19,668 nucleotides of DNA from positions 1 through 19,668 of the forward strand of contig CAZXMB010000044.1 in assembly GCA_964641715.1 (NCBI GenBank). The letters run 5' to 3'. Shown here in pieces: positions 1 through 8,402 of this stretch. Below the pieces are notes generated by a model that was given only the letters and a program-made list of their open reading frames with translations, ran no database searches and had not been told where the DNA came from. This stretch comes from CAZXMB01 sp964641715 (GTDB taxonomy: Bacteria; Desulfobacterota; BSN033; UBA1163). Position numbers and translations under genes: made by a program. How positions within the stretch are numbered: the stretch's first letter is position 1; each line of letters begins with the position of its first letter.

Positions 1-43
1 GTCGGCTTTCATCCCCGCCTACAAGGCGGGGCATTCAGCCGAC
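1..43. repeat. GC-rich nested hairpin at left edge, possible IS200/IS605-type end or terminator
   Basis: Two nested perfect stems are visible. GTCGGCT (1-7) pairs with AGCCGAC (37-43), and CCCCGCC (13-19) pairs with GGCGGGG (25-31) around a five-base loop. On the minus strand the hairpin lies about 75 bases past the trkA stop, so it could help end the long operon, but no U-run follows it. The shape resembles the subterminal hairpins of IS200/IS605-family elements. No transposase is in the window, so that identity is only inferred. A hairpin with the same CCCCGCC/GGCGGGG core lies at the right edge. Confidence 0.5.
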
Positions 44-118
44 TTTCCCGTAATTCATTAAATGCATCTGCCGGAGGCTTATTGATCCAGCCAAACCTGA
101 TCTATGTTAAAATGACCA

Positions 119-766
119 TTATCGGATTTTATCAATATCCTCTTTCTTGCCAATGACGACCAGTATATCGCTATCTTTAATCACAAAGTCAGCCCGTGGA
201 ACCATCCTGATCTTCTCCGGAAGCACCTCCCGGATAGCGATCACTTCGATATGATATTGACTTCTCAGATGGAGCTCACTGATGGTCTTCCCCACGAACC
301 CCGAAGGAGGAGCTAACTCACAGATGGTATAATCCTCAGAAAGGGGAATGTAATCGAGGACATTCGGGGAGACAAGGCTTCTGACCACCTTATCCGCCAT
401 CTCTCTTTCCGGAATGACCACTTCCGTGGCTCCCACCTTCTCAAGGACCCGCTTGTGATCCTCATCAGGTGCTTTGACAATAATCCGTTTCACTTTCATC
501 TCTTTGAGGTGAAGGGTAAGGAGGGTAGCGGCTGCCAGGTCTTCCCCGAAGGAGACGATGACCACATCATCCTCCTCGATGCCGATGGATTCCATCAATT
601 CTTTATCCGTTCCATCGGCGAGGATGGCCTTTGTCGAAAAATCCCTGATTTTCTGGATGACCTCTTTGTTCTTATCGATGGCGACGACTTCCATGCCATT
701 TTCATAGAGGTCCTTTACGATATTATAGCCAAAAATCCCCAACCCGATCACAACTACCCGTTTCAT
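119..766 (-). CDS. trkA: TrkA/KtrA-type potassium channel regulatory subunit
   Basis: This is a cytoplasmic RCK (regulator of K+ conductance) protein that gates the TrkH/KtrB channel encoded just upstream. Residues 1 to about 120 form a Rossmann RCK_N domain with the nucleotide-binding turn GLGIFG (8-13) and an acidic residue at the end of the second strand (D31). Residues about 135-215 match a TrkA_C domain. At 215 aa with one RCK_N and one TrkA_C it has the single-unit KtrA size; E. coli TrkA is a double-length tandem. The ATG is preceded by a strong GAGGAGG site. It is the last gene of the minus-strand cation operon, 88 bases after trkH. A choice between the names ktrA and trkA cannot be made from sequence alone. 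Confidence 0.93.
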   Translation of the reverse strand: MKRVVVIGLGIFGYNIVKDLYENGMEVVAIDKNKEVIQKIRDFSTKAILADGTDKELMESIGIEEDDVVIVSFGEDLAAATLLTLHLKEMKVKRIIVKAPDEDHKRVLEKVGATEVVIPEREMADKVVRSLVSPNVLDYIPLSEDYTICELAPPSGFVGKTISELHLRSQYHIEVIAIREVLPEKIRMVPRADFVIKDSDILVVIGKKEDIDKIR

Positions 767-802
767 CCTGTTTCCTCCTCAACTTGCAGGGGCAATTTAT
801 AA

Positions 803-851
803 ACTGTCCCTGCTCCTTGTTCCCCAATTTGCAATCCGCATTCCGCATTCT
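803..851. repeat. Degenerate 7-base-period repeat in trkH-trkA spacer
   Basis: Read in steps of seven from 803, this stretch gives seven similar heptamers. Those in 803-823 and 831-844 end in TCC; 838-844 is GCATTCC and 845-851 is GCATTCT. The array fills most of the gap between the two K+ uptake genes. It is one of four spacers in the window with the same 7-base period but a different motif. Confidence 0.55.
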
Positions 852-854
852 GGA

Positions 855-2234
855 TCATCCCACCATGACCCCTTCCTCGGCGTATGTTATTCCTTTTCCT
901 CCTCCGGTCTTTGAAAGGGAAAAAGCCAGTGTCAGTGGACCCACCCTTCCCACAAACATCATCAAGATAATGGCCGCCTTCTGGGCATCCCCCAATCTGG
1001 GGGTAATCCCCATGGAAAGGCCGACTGTCCCGAAAGCTGAGACCGTCTCGAAAAGATATTCCACAAAAAAGTGGCGGCTCTCCACAGGCGGAAGGTTCCC
1101 CCCACCTGTGATCAGAAGAACCGACGCGATGATTGAAATGGAAAAGGCAGAGGCAAAGATGATGGAAATCGTCCGACTTATCATTTCTCTTGGAATCGTC
1201 CGGTTAAAAACATTCACATCCTCGTTGCCTTTTAACCGACTCCAGATCATCAATAAGAGAAGGGCAGCGCTGGTCGTTTTCACTCCCCCGCCTGTTGACC
1301 CCGGTGAAGCACCGATAAACATGAGGACAATGGTTAAAAGAAGGGTCGCATTGGTCAGAAGACCGATATCCACTGTATTGAACCCACAGGTTCTGGGAGT
1401 AACCGACTGGAAAAGGGAGGCCAATATTTTGTTCTGAATCGGAACATCCCGGATAATATGATTCCGCTCAAAGAGATAGAACAGAATGGCACCTGAAAGA
1501 ATCAGGATGCCAGTAGTGATGAGGACCATTCTACTGTGGATGGAAAGTTTCTTCTGGATTCCCTTCAGTTTCGAAAAGACTTCGTACTGGACAATGAAAC
1601 CGATCCCTCCGATCACCAGGAGACCCATGATGGTCAGATTCACGGCGAGATCGCCCTGATATCCAATCAGACTATCTGAAAAAAGAGAAAACCCACAATT
1701 GTTGAATGCGGAGATGGCATGATAAAGAGCCTGATAAAAAGCTTCTCCTAAAGGGAAATCCTGACAGAACCGGATCCATAAAAGGAGGGTCCCCAGGGAC
1801 TCGAAAAAGAGGGTGTAGAGGAGAACCGATTTCAGGATGATCAGAAAATCCCTTCGTGGGGTATGAAGAAATGTGGATTGAATGATCTCCCTTCCCTTAA
1901 AAGAAATTCCCCGGCCCATTAAGACAAAAAAGATGGTAGAAAAAGTGAGGATGCCCAGTCCTCCGATCTGAAAAAGGATGATCGTGATCACCTGACCCAA
2001 AAGGGAGAGATCTTTTCCAGGGTCAAGGACCACCAGACCGGTGACACAGACAGCAGAAGTAGAGGTAAAAAGGGCATCTATAAATCGGAGATGTCCTTTG
2101 GCTGAGGAAAAGGGGAACCAGAGGAGAAAAGTCCCAAAAAGGATGACCGCTGCAAAGCTGAGGATAAAGATCCTCGAGGGGGAAAGGTGTTTTGAAATAA
2201 AGTTTTTAACCCGGATATGAATCTCCATTGGCAT
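855..2234 (-). CDS. trkH: TrkH/KtrB-type potassium uptake channel subunit
   Basis: This is an integral membrane K+ translocation subunit of the SKT (Trk/Ktr/HKT) superfamily. The four pore-loop filter repeats can be seen: TSTSAVCVTGL (glycine 66), SAFNNCGFS (glycine 181), SVTPRTCGFNT (glycine 284) and TVSAFGTVGLS (glycine 405). All four filter glycines are kept, as expected for K+-selective members. A conserved glycine-rich segment, SPGSTGGGVKT, lies at about 310-320. Length (459 aa) fits KtrB/TrkH. The ATG follows a GAGG site. It sits 58 bases after a proton-channel subunit and 88 bases before trkA, so it is very likely co-transcribed with the antiporter genes. That suggests joint control of Na+ expulsion and K+ uptake, which is inference. 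Confidence 0.94.
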   Translation of the reverse strand: MPMEIHIRVKNFISKHLSPSRIFILSFAAVILFGTFLLWFPFSSAKGHLRFIDALFTSTSAVCVTGLVVLDPGKDLSLLGQVITIILFQIGGLGILTFSTIFFVLMGRGISFKGREIIQSTFLHTPRRDFLIILKSVLLYTLFFESLGTLLLWIRFCQDFPLGEAFYQALYHAISAFNNCGFSLFSDSLIGYQGDLAVNLTIMGLLVIGGIGFIVQYEVFSKLKGIQKKLSIHSRMVLITTGILILSGAILFYLFERNHIIRDVPIQNKILASLFQSVTPRTCGFNTVDIGLLTNATLLLTIVLMFIGASPGSTGGGVKTTSAALLLLMIWSRLKGNEDVNVFNRTIPREMISRTISIIFASAFSISIIASVLLITGGGNLPPVESRHFFVEYLFETVSAFGTVGLSMGITPRLGDAQKAAIILMMFVGRVGPLTLAFSLSKTGGGKGITYAEEGVMVG

Positions 2235-2256
2235 CGATCCCTCGATGGGCCATCAG

Positions 2257-2292
2257 GTGGAGAAAGCCCTGCCCCATAAAATCCCTCTCCAC
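2257..2292. promoter_or_regulatory. Inverted repeat between antiporter subunit and trkH
   Basis: GTGGAGA (2257-2263) and TCTCCAC (2286-2292) form a perfect 7-bp stem with a 22-base loop in the 58-base spacer upstream of trkH. There is no U-run, so it is not a standard terminator. It could be an RNA-processing or attenuation element, or chance. Confidence 0.25.
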
Positions 2293-4170
2293 TTATCCAG
2301 CCCCTAACAGATATATTATCAAATAGAGCAGGAAAGCCAATAGAATCAAGAGTAAGGAAGCACCTAATGTCAACTTGGGAAGCTCTCCGGGGTAAGCCCT
2401 TTTCTTTCTCTCCAAATCGGTCCTGTGTTTCTCCACCCCTGCCGGATTCGTGAGCAGGCTTTTGGCTCTCAACCTCCATTCTTCCTTCTTGATGCTTAAG
2501 GCAACTGCAGGATTCTGGCTAAACCAGGTGAGGAAATGGACCACGCCCATCACTTTCCCATCAACAAAATTTGCAAAGGCCATCAGCGGTTTCTCACAGA
2601 ACCAGACCAACTTTCTTCCTGCCATCCGGACAGGCCAGTCGGTATCGAGCGTATAGGTGGGATGTCCGGTCACGAGTCCTCTCAGAAACCAGAAGCCGAT
2701 GAAGGTGAAAATAAACATCTGCATAATGGAGAATATACGTGTCGTCGTGAAAGGGATGAACATAACGGGATAGGGAAGTCTGTCGTATAACACCTGGGGA
2801 TAAACGCCCATAAAGATACAGAAGAAGGCTAAGATGCCCATGCCGAGAAGCATGTGGAGGGGGGTATTCACCGGTGAATCTTTTAACTTTGCCCGAATTT
2901 CGGGAGGAGGTTCATCCTTCCCTTGAAGCCACATGTTCCAGGGAAGTTTTAGGCCGGTATGAAGAAAGGTTCCGACGGTCGCCCCTTCAAGCAACAGGTA
3001 GATGGGTGCATTGTGGATCAACTCAGCCGCCTCGATCGTCATGACTTTGCTGATGAACCCATTGAACAGAGGGAATCCCGAAATTGAAAAGCCACCCACC
3101 ATGTAAAGCCAGAACGAGATGGGCATGTATTTATAAAGCCCCCCCAGCCTATCAAATTTTGCTGTCCCCGCGACGACCAGAACGCAGCCCGCTCCCATAT
3201 AAAGCAACGCATTATAAATGATATGGCAGAGGGCGTGGGAAATGGCCCCGTTAATGGCCATTTCGGTTCCAATTCCAACACCGGCGACCATGTATCCAAT
3301 CTGAGAAATGATATGATAGGAGCAAAGGCGTCTTCCATCATTTTCGAGAACCGCCATAAAAAGCGCAAACACCGCCTGGATGGCCCCCATCCACATCAGG
3401 AGGGGAACACCGGGAAAGGTCCGGATCAGACAGAAGATGGCCGTCTTGGTCGTATAGGCCGTCATATAAATGGAACCGCTCGGAGTGGCCTCAGAATAGG
3501 TATCGGAGAGCCAGGAGTGAAAAGGGGTCGTTGCGGCATTGATGATGAACCCGAGGAGCATAAGATTATAACCGAGGTACTCTCCTCCCCATCCCCAGGG
3601 GAGACGGGAAAGTTCGATGGAGCCGGTCCGGTGCAAGTGGATGACAATTCCGGCCAGAATACAGGCTCCGCTGAAGTGATGCCACAGGGCGTATCGAATG
3701 GCCGCTCCCATCGATTTCTTTGTCCCCCTGAACCAAAGAAGGAAAACGGGGGCCCAAGACATCATTTCGAGGAAGAAGAACAGAGTGAAGAAATCGCCCG
3801 CAAAAATCGCTCCAAGTGCGCTTCCGACATAGATCATGGCGGCCACATGTTCCCAGTCATTCTTGACATGAAGGGCATAGAGGTTCATGCAGAATGCCGC
3901 AATGAGATAAATATAGGCGAAGATCAGGCTCATCTTGTCGATCTTGCCCAGGACAAGGGTGTAATCCAGGAAACGGATCTGCCACTTCTGGAGGGAACCG
4001 GGCCAGGAAGGGATCGGGCTAAACGTTCCCGTTGACATGAGGACAACAAGAGTGAGACCCGCGATAGGAAGAAAGAGAAAGTATGCAAGCTTGACTTTCC
4101 TCCGGGTGATGAACGGGATCAGAAAGGCACCTAAAAAGACAACCATCCCGGGATGGATCCATTCGACCAT
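2293..4170 (-). CDS. Proton-conducting antiporter subunit, NuoL/M/N-MrpD family (third large subunit)
   Basis: This is a polytopic inner-membrane protein of the complex I/Mrp proton-channel family (625 aa, roughly 14-16 predicted helices). The TM5 glutamate is present (E135, in FFLEMMSW). The family motif around TM7-TM8 reads FIINAATTPFHSWLSD; the position normally holding the TM7 lysine is asparagine (N211), while the TM8 lysine is present (K242). The protein is longer than its two paralogues. After about residue 520 comes a hydrophilic, charged stretch and then a final hydrophobic helix (about 603-623), which recalls the lateral-helix plus anchor layout of NuoL-type subunits; this is only a resemblance. 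It starts three bases after the small two-helix protein and precedes trkH. Annotation pipelines would probably call it Na+/H+ antiporter subunit D. Confidence 0.88.
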   Translation of the reverse strand: MVEWIHPGMVVFLGAFLIPFITRRKVKLAYFLFLPIAGLTLVVLMSTGTFSPIPSWPGSLQKWQIRFLDYTLVLGKIDKMSLIFAYIYLIAAFCMNLYALHVKNDWEHVAAMIYVGSALGAIFAGDFFTLFFFLEMMSWAPVFLLWFRGTKKSMGAAIRYALWHHFSGACILAGIVIHLHRTGSIELSRLPWGWGGEYLGYNLMLLGFIINAATTPFHSWLSDTYSEATPSGSIYMTAYTTKTAIFCLIRTFPGVPLLMWMGAIQAVFALFMAVLENDGRRLCSYHIISQIGYMVAGVGIGTEMAINGAISHALCHIIYNALLYMGAGCVLVVAGTAKFDRLGGLYKYMPISFWLYMVGGFSISGFPLFNGFISKVMTIEAAELIHNAPIYLLLEGATVGTFLHTGLKLPWNMWLQGKDEPPPEIRAKLKDSPVNTPLHMLLGMGILAFFCIFMGVYPQVLYDRLPYPVMFIPFTTTRIFSIMQMFIFTFIGFWFLRGLVTGHPTYTLDTDWPVRMAGRKLVWFCEKPLMAFANFVDGKVMGVVHFLTWFSQNPAVALSIKKEEWRLRAKSLLTNPAGVEKHRTDLERKKRAYPGELPKLTLGASLLLILLAFLLYLIIYLLGAG

Positions 4171-4173
4171 TTC

Positions 4174-4434
4174 TTATCTCCTCGATTCTCTTTCGTAATA
4201 GTCCTCCCCTCTCACAATGAAAAGGCCCATCCCTTTGGCAATCAGGATGAGAAGCATGCAGCCGAAGAGCCCGAAGATGGCGAAGAATTCTGGGAGATAT
4301 TGAAGCGGAAAATGATAGTGAAGGACATGGGAATGGAGCCAGAGGGGATCAAGGACCAAACTCAGGCCAAGGCCGATGAAATAGACGATCCAAAAAAATT
4401 TCTTCGGGTAATGTCTTAACGGATTCATTTTCAT
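4174..4434 (-). CDS. Small two-helix membrane protein, accessory to antiporter cluster
   Basis: This 86-aa protein has two hydrophobic stretches (about residues 13-29 and 46-70) and a charged C-terminus ending in an RGEDYYERESRR segment. Its ATG overlaps the stop of the preceding large subunit as ATGA, and the next large subunit begins three bases after its stop. It is therefore translationally embedded between two proton-channel genes. I do not recognise a named family. Small membrane proteins with an EDYY-like tail do occur beside Mrp-like clusters in my recollection, which would make it a real accessory subunit, but no function can be given. The tight coupling on both sides is the main evidence that it is a gene. 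Confidence 0.8.
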   Translation of the reverse strand: MKMNPLRHYPKKFFWIVYFIGLGLSLVLDPLWLHSHVLHYHFPLQYLPEFFAIFGLFGCMLLILIAKGMGLFIVRGEDYYERESRR

Positions 4435-5969
4435 AGCCCCCTGAAAAGGTCTCGGACAGCCATTTGCGCGAGGCTGTATATGGAGAATAGGTTTGGAAAC
4501 AGGCAGAACAGAATGGAGAAACTGGCGGTAATCGTCAACGGAATCAGCATAAAGAAATAAAGGGGGCGCCTCATCTCCAGAACAGGAGGCCTCTGGATAA
4601 AGACCTCAACTGGTGCCTCCTGGTCACCGGGCAGGAGCTCATGGGTCCATATCTTCTGGAAAAAGGCGGTCCGGATGATCGGGTAAAAATAGACGACATC
4701 GAGGAGGGAAGCGATCAGGAGAAGGGCCAGAAAGATAAAATGCCCCGATTGTATTGCCCCAAGTCCAAGATACCACTTGCTGATGAAACCAGCAATGGGG
4801 GGGACCCCACACATCCCGAGGACTCCCACGGTAAAAGCTAACATCGTGATCGGCATGGTTCGTCCGACGCCTGACATTTCGCTGATGTTCTTCTTTCCGG
4901 ATACAACGAGAATGGAACCTGCGCAGAGGAACAGGGTGATCTTCATAAATCCATGAAAAGGAATATGGATCATGGCTCCGGTTACCCCCATGGGACTCAA
5001 CAGAGCCACCCCGAAGACGATAAAAGAGAGCTGACTGATGGTGGAGTAAGCCAGCCTTCTCTTCAGATTGTCCTGGGCGATCGCAAACAGAGAGGCGACG
5101 ATCATCGTAAATCCGGCAAAGAAAGCCAGCAGGATACCGAGCCCGAGTTCCCCCATCAAATCGACTCCGTAAATATAAGTGACGATCCTGACCACCCCGA
5201 AAACACCTGCCTTCACGACAGCGACCGCATGGAGTAATGCACTGACCGGAGTGGGGGCCACCATCGCCGTCGGGAGCCAGGAGTGAAAAGGGAAGTAGGC
5301 CGCCTTCATGAACCCTATGATAAAAAGGATGAACAGGAGAATGAACATGGAGGGAGAGGCCATTGCCCCCGTCAGAACCCCTCCCGGACGAAAATCGGTT
5401 GTCCCCGAAATCGAGTAGGTCAGGGCGATGGCACCGAGGAGGAAACAACCTCCTGTCAGCAAGTAAGCAAGATATTTTCGACCTGCAAAGAGCGCTTCGG
5501 AGCTCTGTTCATGGGCAACTAACGGGTAGGTGGAGACGGTCAGAATCTCATAGAAAATATACATCGTCGCCAGATTTCCGGAAAGCGAGACACCCATTGC
5601 GCCCAGGATCGCCAAGGCAAAGCAGAAATAAAAGCGGGTCTGAGCATGCTCCTCTAATGCACGCATATACCCGATGGAGTAAATGGAGACCAGGATCCAG
5701 AGGGAAGAGGCGGTGAGTGCAAAGAGAAGTCCAAAGGCATCGACATGAAATCCAAAGTCAATGCCGGGAAACATTGTAAAAAGGAAACAGACTATTTTCT
5801 TTCCATCCAGAATCGCCGGGACCATGGAAAGGATAATTACAAATTGGAAGAGACTTGCAAGCAAAGTCCAGGCCTCTCTGACATTCGGACGCTTTCCGGA
5901 GATGAGAATGAGGACCGAACCCAGAGCCGGGCAGGAAAGGGCTAACAGAGGATAAATGGACTCGGTCAT
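4431..5969 (-). CDS. Proton-conducting antiporter subunit, NuoL/MrpA-N or MrpD family (second large subunit)
   Basis: This is a membrane subunit of the complex I/Mrp proton-channel family (512 aa from the chosen start). All usual ionisable positions are visible: TM5 glutamate E141 (IFYEILTVS), TM7 lysine K222 (GFMKAAYFPFHSWLP), H247 and TM8 lysine K253 (SALLHAVAVVKAG), and K398 (GFISKWY). The SALLHAVAVVKAG segment is closer to NuoL/MrpA than to the 510-aa paralogue. The reading frame is open to 6047, but the upstream extension is hydrophilic and overlaps the previous gene. The ATG at 5969 gives MTESIYPLLA and lies two bases after the upstream stop. Its end overlaps the next gene by four bases. 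It is the only one of the three large subunits with both lysines intact. Confidence 0.9.
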   Translation of the reverse strand: MTESIYPLLALSCPALGSVLILISGKRPNVREAWTLLASLFQFVIILSMVPAILDGKKIVCFLFTMFPGIDFGFHVDAFGLLFALTASSLWILVSIYSIGYMRALEEHAQTRFYFCFALAILGAMGVSLSGNLATMYIFYEILTVSTYPLVAHEQSSEALFAGRKYLAYLLTGGCFLLGAIALTYSISGTTDFRPGGVLTGAMASPSMFILLFILFIIGFMKAAYFPFHSWLPTAMVAPTPVSALLHAVAVVKAGVFGVVRIVTYIYGVDLMGELGLGILLAFFAGFTMIVASLFAIAQDNLKRRLAYSTISQLSFIVFGVALLSPMGVTGAMIHIPFHGFMKITLFLCAGSILVVSGKKNISEMSGVGRTMPITMLAFTVGVLGMCGVPPIAGFISKWYLGLGAIQSGHFIFLALLLIASLLDVVYFYPIIRTAFFQKIWTHELLPGDQEAPVEVFIQRPPVLEMRRPLYFFMLIPLTITASFSILFCLFPNLFSIYSLAQMAVRDLFRGL

Positions 5970-5971
5970 GT

Positions 5972-7504
5972 CTATCCTGGCCCTCCTACCAATCCAAACA
6001 GAAGATTCACCCGATCCAGAATGGGGGTCGGTATCTTCGCAAGCCACAAGATCCCCATGAGGATGCAGAGGGAGGAGAGGGTAAGAATAGGGATCAACAT
6101 GCTCAGGGGAATTTCGTCTCTAAGGACGGGGGACGAATGGGCATGTTCGGTTCCCTCTTCTCTTTTCATATACATTGTCTCAATCACACGCCAGAAGTAG
6201 ATGAGGTTGAGAAGCGAGCTGAGGAGCAAAACGGCTACAAAGACAAATTTTTTGGCCTCCAGCGAGGCCAGGATGATATAGAGTTTTGATGCAAAGCCCA
6301 CGCTCGGGGGCACCCCGATCATGGAGAGTGCTGCAACCACAAAGGCCGCACAGGTATAAGGCATCCTTCTCCCCAGCCCTTTAAAATCCTTTATTTCCCA
6401 AAGGTCCGCTTTATAAATAAAGGCACCTGCAATCAGAAACAGACATCCCTTCATCAGGGCATGGTTTAAGATGTGCATGGATGCAGGAGTCAGGCCGGAC
6501 CAGGGATAACGGGCGGCTGACATCGAGAGGCCTACGGCCAGCATGATGTAACCCATGTTGGCCACACTCGAATAGGCTAACATCCTTTTCAGATTGGATT
6601 GGGCGATGGCCAGAACAGAACCGATGACGATGGCCAGGGCGGCAATCCAGGAAAGGATCTCAAAGACAGGGAGGAGTTTGATGAAATTTACGGTAAAAAC
6701 GGAAAACGCAACCCGGATGAAAGCATAGGTGGAGACCTCGATAATAATTCCGGATAGCATCGCACTGATCTCGGAGGGAGCAAAGGCATGAGCATCGGGC
6801 AGCCAGGTGTGAAGGGGGAAAAGGGCCATCTTGATGCTGAGTCCCACAATAAAGAAGACAAAGGCTGCCCTCACGACTTTGTTCCCATAGAACGGGGGTA
6901 AGAGAATGGAAAGATCGTGGATATTGAGCGAGCCTGTCACAGAATAGAGAAATCCTATCCCCAACAAAAAGAAACAGGCTCCGATGGAGCCGAGGACAAG
7001 GTAGGTGAAGCTTGCCTTCAGGGCAATCTTTCCTCTCGATGCGATAAGGGCATAGGCGGACAGACAGGTGATCTCTATGAAAACGTACATATTGAAGATA
7101 TCGCCCGTGACGGTGATGCCGCAGAGTCCGGTGATGAGGAGCTGGTAAATCGTATAAAAGGAAACGACCTTCTGAGGAAGTTCATGCTCGATATTTCTCT
7201 TGGAATAAATGACGCAGACAAGGCCGAGGAAGAGAAGAACGACCAGGATATAAGCGTTCAGCGCATCCATCACATATTCGATCCCCCAGGGGGGGACCCA
7301 TCCTCCCAATCGGTAATGGATAGGGCCAATGGTCATGACGTGATGCAGGATGAAGAGGGATGCAATGAATTGACCGAGGAGGGTGGCGGTGGAGAGGTAA
7401 CAGGGTGTTTTCCTGCTGATCCAACCTGCGATGAAGATGGTGATGGAGGAGAGCAGGGATAAAACGACGACTAAGACGGGAAAATGTTCAACCATATGAG
7501 ACAT
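5972..7504 (-). CDS. mnhD: Proton-conducting antiporter subunit, MrpD/MnhD-like (first large subunit)
   Basis: This 510-aa polytopic membrane protein belongs to the MrpD/NuoM group. The TM5 glutamate E144 (VFIEITCLSA) and TM7 lysine K225 (LSIKMALFPLHTWLPDAHA) are kept, and the PLHTWLPDAHA signature is typical. At the TM8 position, where paralogues have lysine, this protein has glutamate (E256, SGIIIEVSTY). It directly follows the MnhC-like gene, the usual C-D order in Mrp operons, after a 25-base gap, and ends two bases before the next large subunit. The first ATG (7504) is used here; a second in-frame ATG at 7495 is possible, since neither has a clear Shine-Dalgarno site. It probably forms the ion-translocating core with the MnhC-like subunit. 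Confidence 0.9.
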   Translation of the reverse strand: MSHMVEHFPVLVVVLSLLSSITIFIAGWISRKTPCYLSTATLLGQFIASLFILHHVMTIGPIHYRLGGWVPPWGIEYVMDALNAYILVVLLFLGLVCVIYSKRNIEHELPQKVVSFYTIYQLLITGLCGITVTGDIFNMYVFIEITCLSAYALIASRGKIALKASFTYLVLGSIGACFFLLGIGFLYSVTGSLNIHDLSILLPPFYGNKVVRAAFVFFIVGLSIKMALFPLHTWLPDAHAFAPSEISAMLSGIIIEVSTYAFIRVAFSVFTVNFIKLLPVFEILSWIAALAIVIGSVLAIAQSNLKRMLAYSSVANMGYIMLAVGLSMSAARYPWSGLTPASMHILNHALMKGCLFLIAGAFIYKADLWEIKDFKGLGRRMPYTCAAFVVAALSMIGVPPSVGFASKLYIILASLEAKKFVFVAVLLLSSLLNLIYFWRVIETMYMKREEGTEHAHSSPVLRDEIPLSMLIPILTLSSLCILMGILWLAKIPTPILDRVNLLFGLVGGPG

Positions 7505-7529
7505 GGCATTGAATGGAAAAAACAGCCCT

Positions 7530-7928
7530 TTAGTGGGTTTGACTCATTCCTTCTTCGCGCAACTTCCCGATGATTTCCCTCTCTTCGATCGTTCCATATT
7601 CCCGATACATCCGGATGACCAAGGAAAGCGCTACCGCGGTCGTCGCGACGGATACGACGATTGCTGTCAGGATAAGGACATGAGGCAACGGGTTAGCGTA
7701 GGTATATCCCTTTCGGATGATCTCTTCATCGACAATCGGAGCGGTCCCCCCTCTGACAGCCCCGAGGGAGATGAAATATAAAAAGATCGCTGTCTGAAAT
7801 ATGTTCAGGCCGATGATCTTCTTGATGAGGTTATCCTTCATAATGATCCCGTAAAAACCGATCATCATGAGGAGGATGAAGACCCAGTAGTTGTATTTTG
7901 CGAAGATCTTTGCGATGAACCACTCCAT
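7530..7928 (-). CDS. mnhC: Cation:proton antiporter subunit C (MnhC/NuoK-like)
   Basis: This is a small three-helix membrane subunit (132 aa) of the NuoK/MnhC family that packs against the D subunit in Mrp complexes. The motif GLNIFQTAIFLYFISLG is typical of MrpC, and the third helix (VVSVATTAVALSLVIRMYREYG) matches the family end. The frame is open up to 7961, but starting there adds a basic, non-hydrophobic stretch overlapping the MnhB gene. The ATG at 7928 lies four bases after the upstream stop and begins MEWFIAKIF. It follows mnhB and precedes mnhD, the canonical order. Confidence 0.9.
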   Translation of the reverse strand: MEWFIAKIFAKYNYWVFILLMMIGFYGIIMKDNLIKKIIGLNIFQTAIFLYFISLGAVRGGTAPIVDEEIIRKGYTYANPLPHVLILTAIVVSVATTAVALSLVIRMYREYGTIEEREIIGKLREEGMSQTH

Positions 7929-7932
7929 GATC

Positions 7933-8397
7933 TCAATCCCCCTTCCCCCCCTCTTTTCCATTTCTCTCCTTCTGAGCGAGGTCGAAAAAGATGGAGGCAG
8001 TGACGGCCATCACCGTTATCCCGATACCCATTTCGACAAAGTCCATGCCGAGGGCCCTGTTCTCCTCAAAATGGGTGGTAAAGGGAATAAATCCATAGTT
8101 GAGATATTGAACGGCTCCCAGACTGCAAAGGATTGCGAGGAGTCCGATCCCAGCATAAATATACAATCCTAAGGAGCTGAAGAGGGTGTTGATTGATTCC
8201 GGAAACCTTTCCCTTCCTCCTGCGAGATTAAAGGCGATGATGTATAGAATGAAGGCTGAAGCAAAGACGACCCCTCCCTGGAATCCCCCTCCGGGGCCTC
8301 CTGCCCCATGGATGATCACATAAAGGGCAAAGAGTTGAATGAAGGGAATCATCACGCGGGCCACCGTTTCGATGACCACATCTCTTTCTTCTTCCAT
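7933..8397 (-). CDS. mnhB: MnhB/MrpB-like antiporter subunit
   Basis: This is a four-helix membrane subunit (154 aa) of the MnhB domain family, a structural part of Mrp antiporters and of Mbh-type hydrogenase membrane arms. The hallmark loop is visible as HGAGGPGGGFQGGVV, close to the family's HGHxSPGGGFQGG form. The open frame extends to 8673, but that extension is hydrophilic, not MnhB-like, and lies inside the MbhE-like gene. The ATG at 8397 (MEEERDVVIETVAR) is five bases after the upstream stop and gives the normal family N-terminus. Confidence 0.91.
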   Translation of the reverse strand: MEEERDVVIETVARVMIPFIQLFALYVIIHGAGGPGGGFQGGVVFASAFILYIIAFNLAGGRERFPESINTLFSSLGLYIYAGIGLLAILCSLGAVQYLNYGFIPFTTHFEENRALGMDFVEMGIGITVMAVTASIFFDLAQKERNGKEGGKGD

Positions 8398-8402
8398 CCC
8401 TT

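Noticed and set aside
784..1437. 217-aa plus-strand open frame opposite trkH
   Set aside because: It is antisense to a gene with all four K+ filter motifs; its translation is proline-rich with no recognisable domain and no ribosome binding site.
3223..4035. 270-aa plus-strand open frame opposite the 625-aa antiporter subunit
   Set aside because: It is antisense to a clear transmembrane protein. Its very polar, glycine/histidine-rich composition is what the complement of membrane-protein codons produces.
4639..5448. 269-aa minus-strand open frame overlapping the second large subunit
   Set aside because: It is an alternative frame of a gene with conserved catalytic residues, low in hydrophobic segments and without a known domain.
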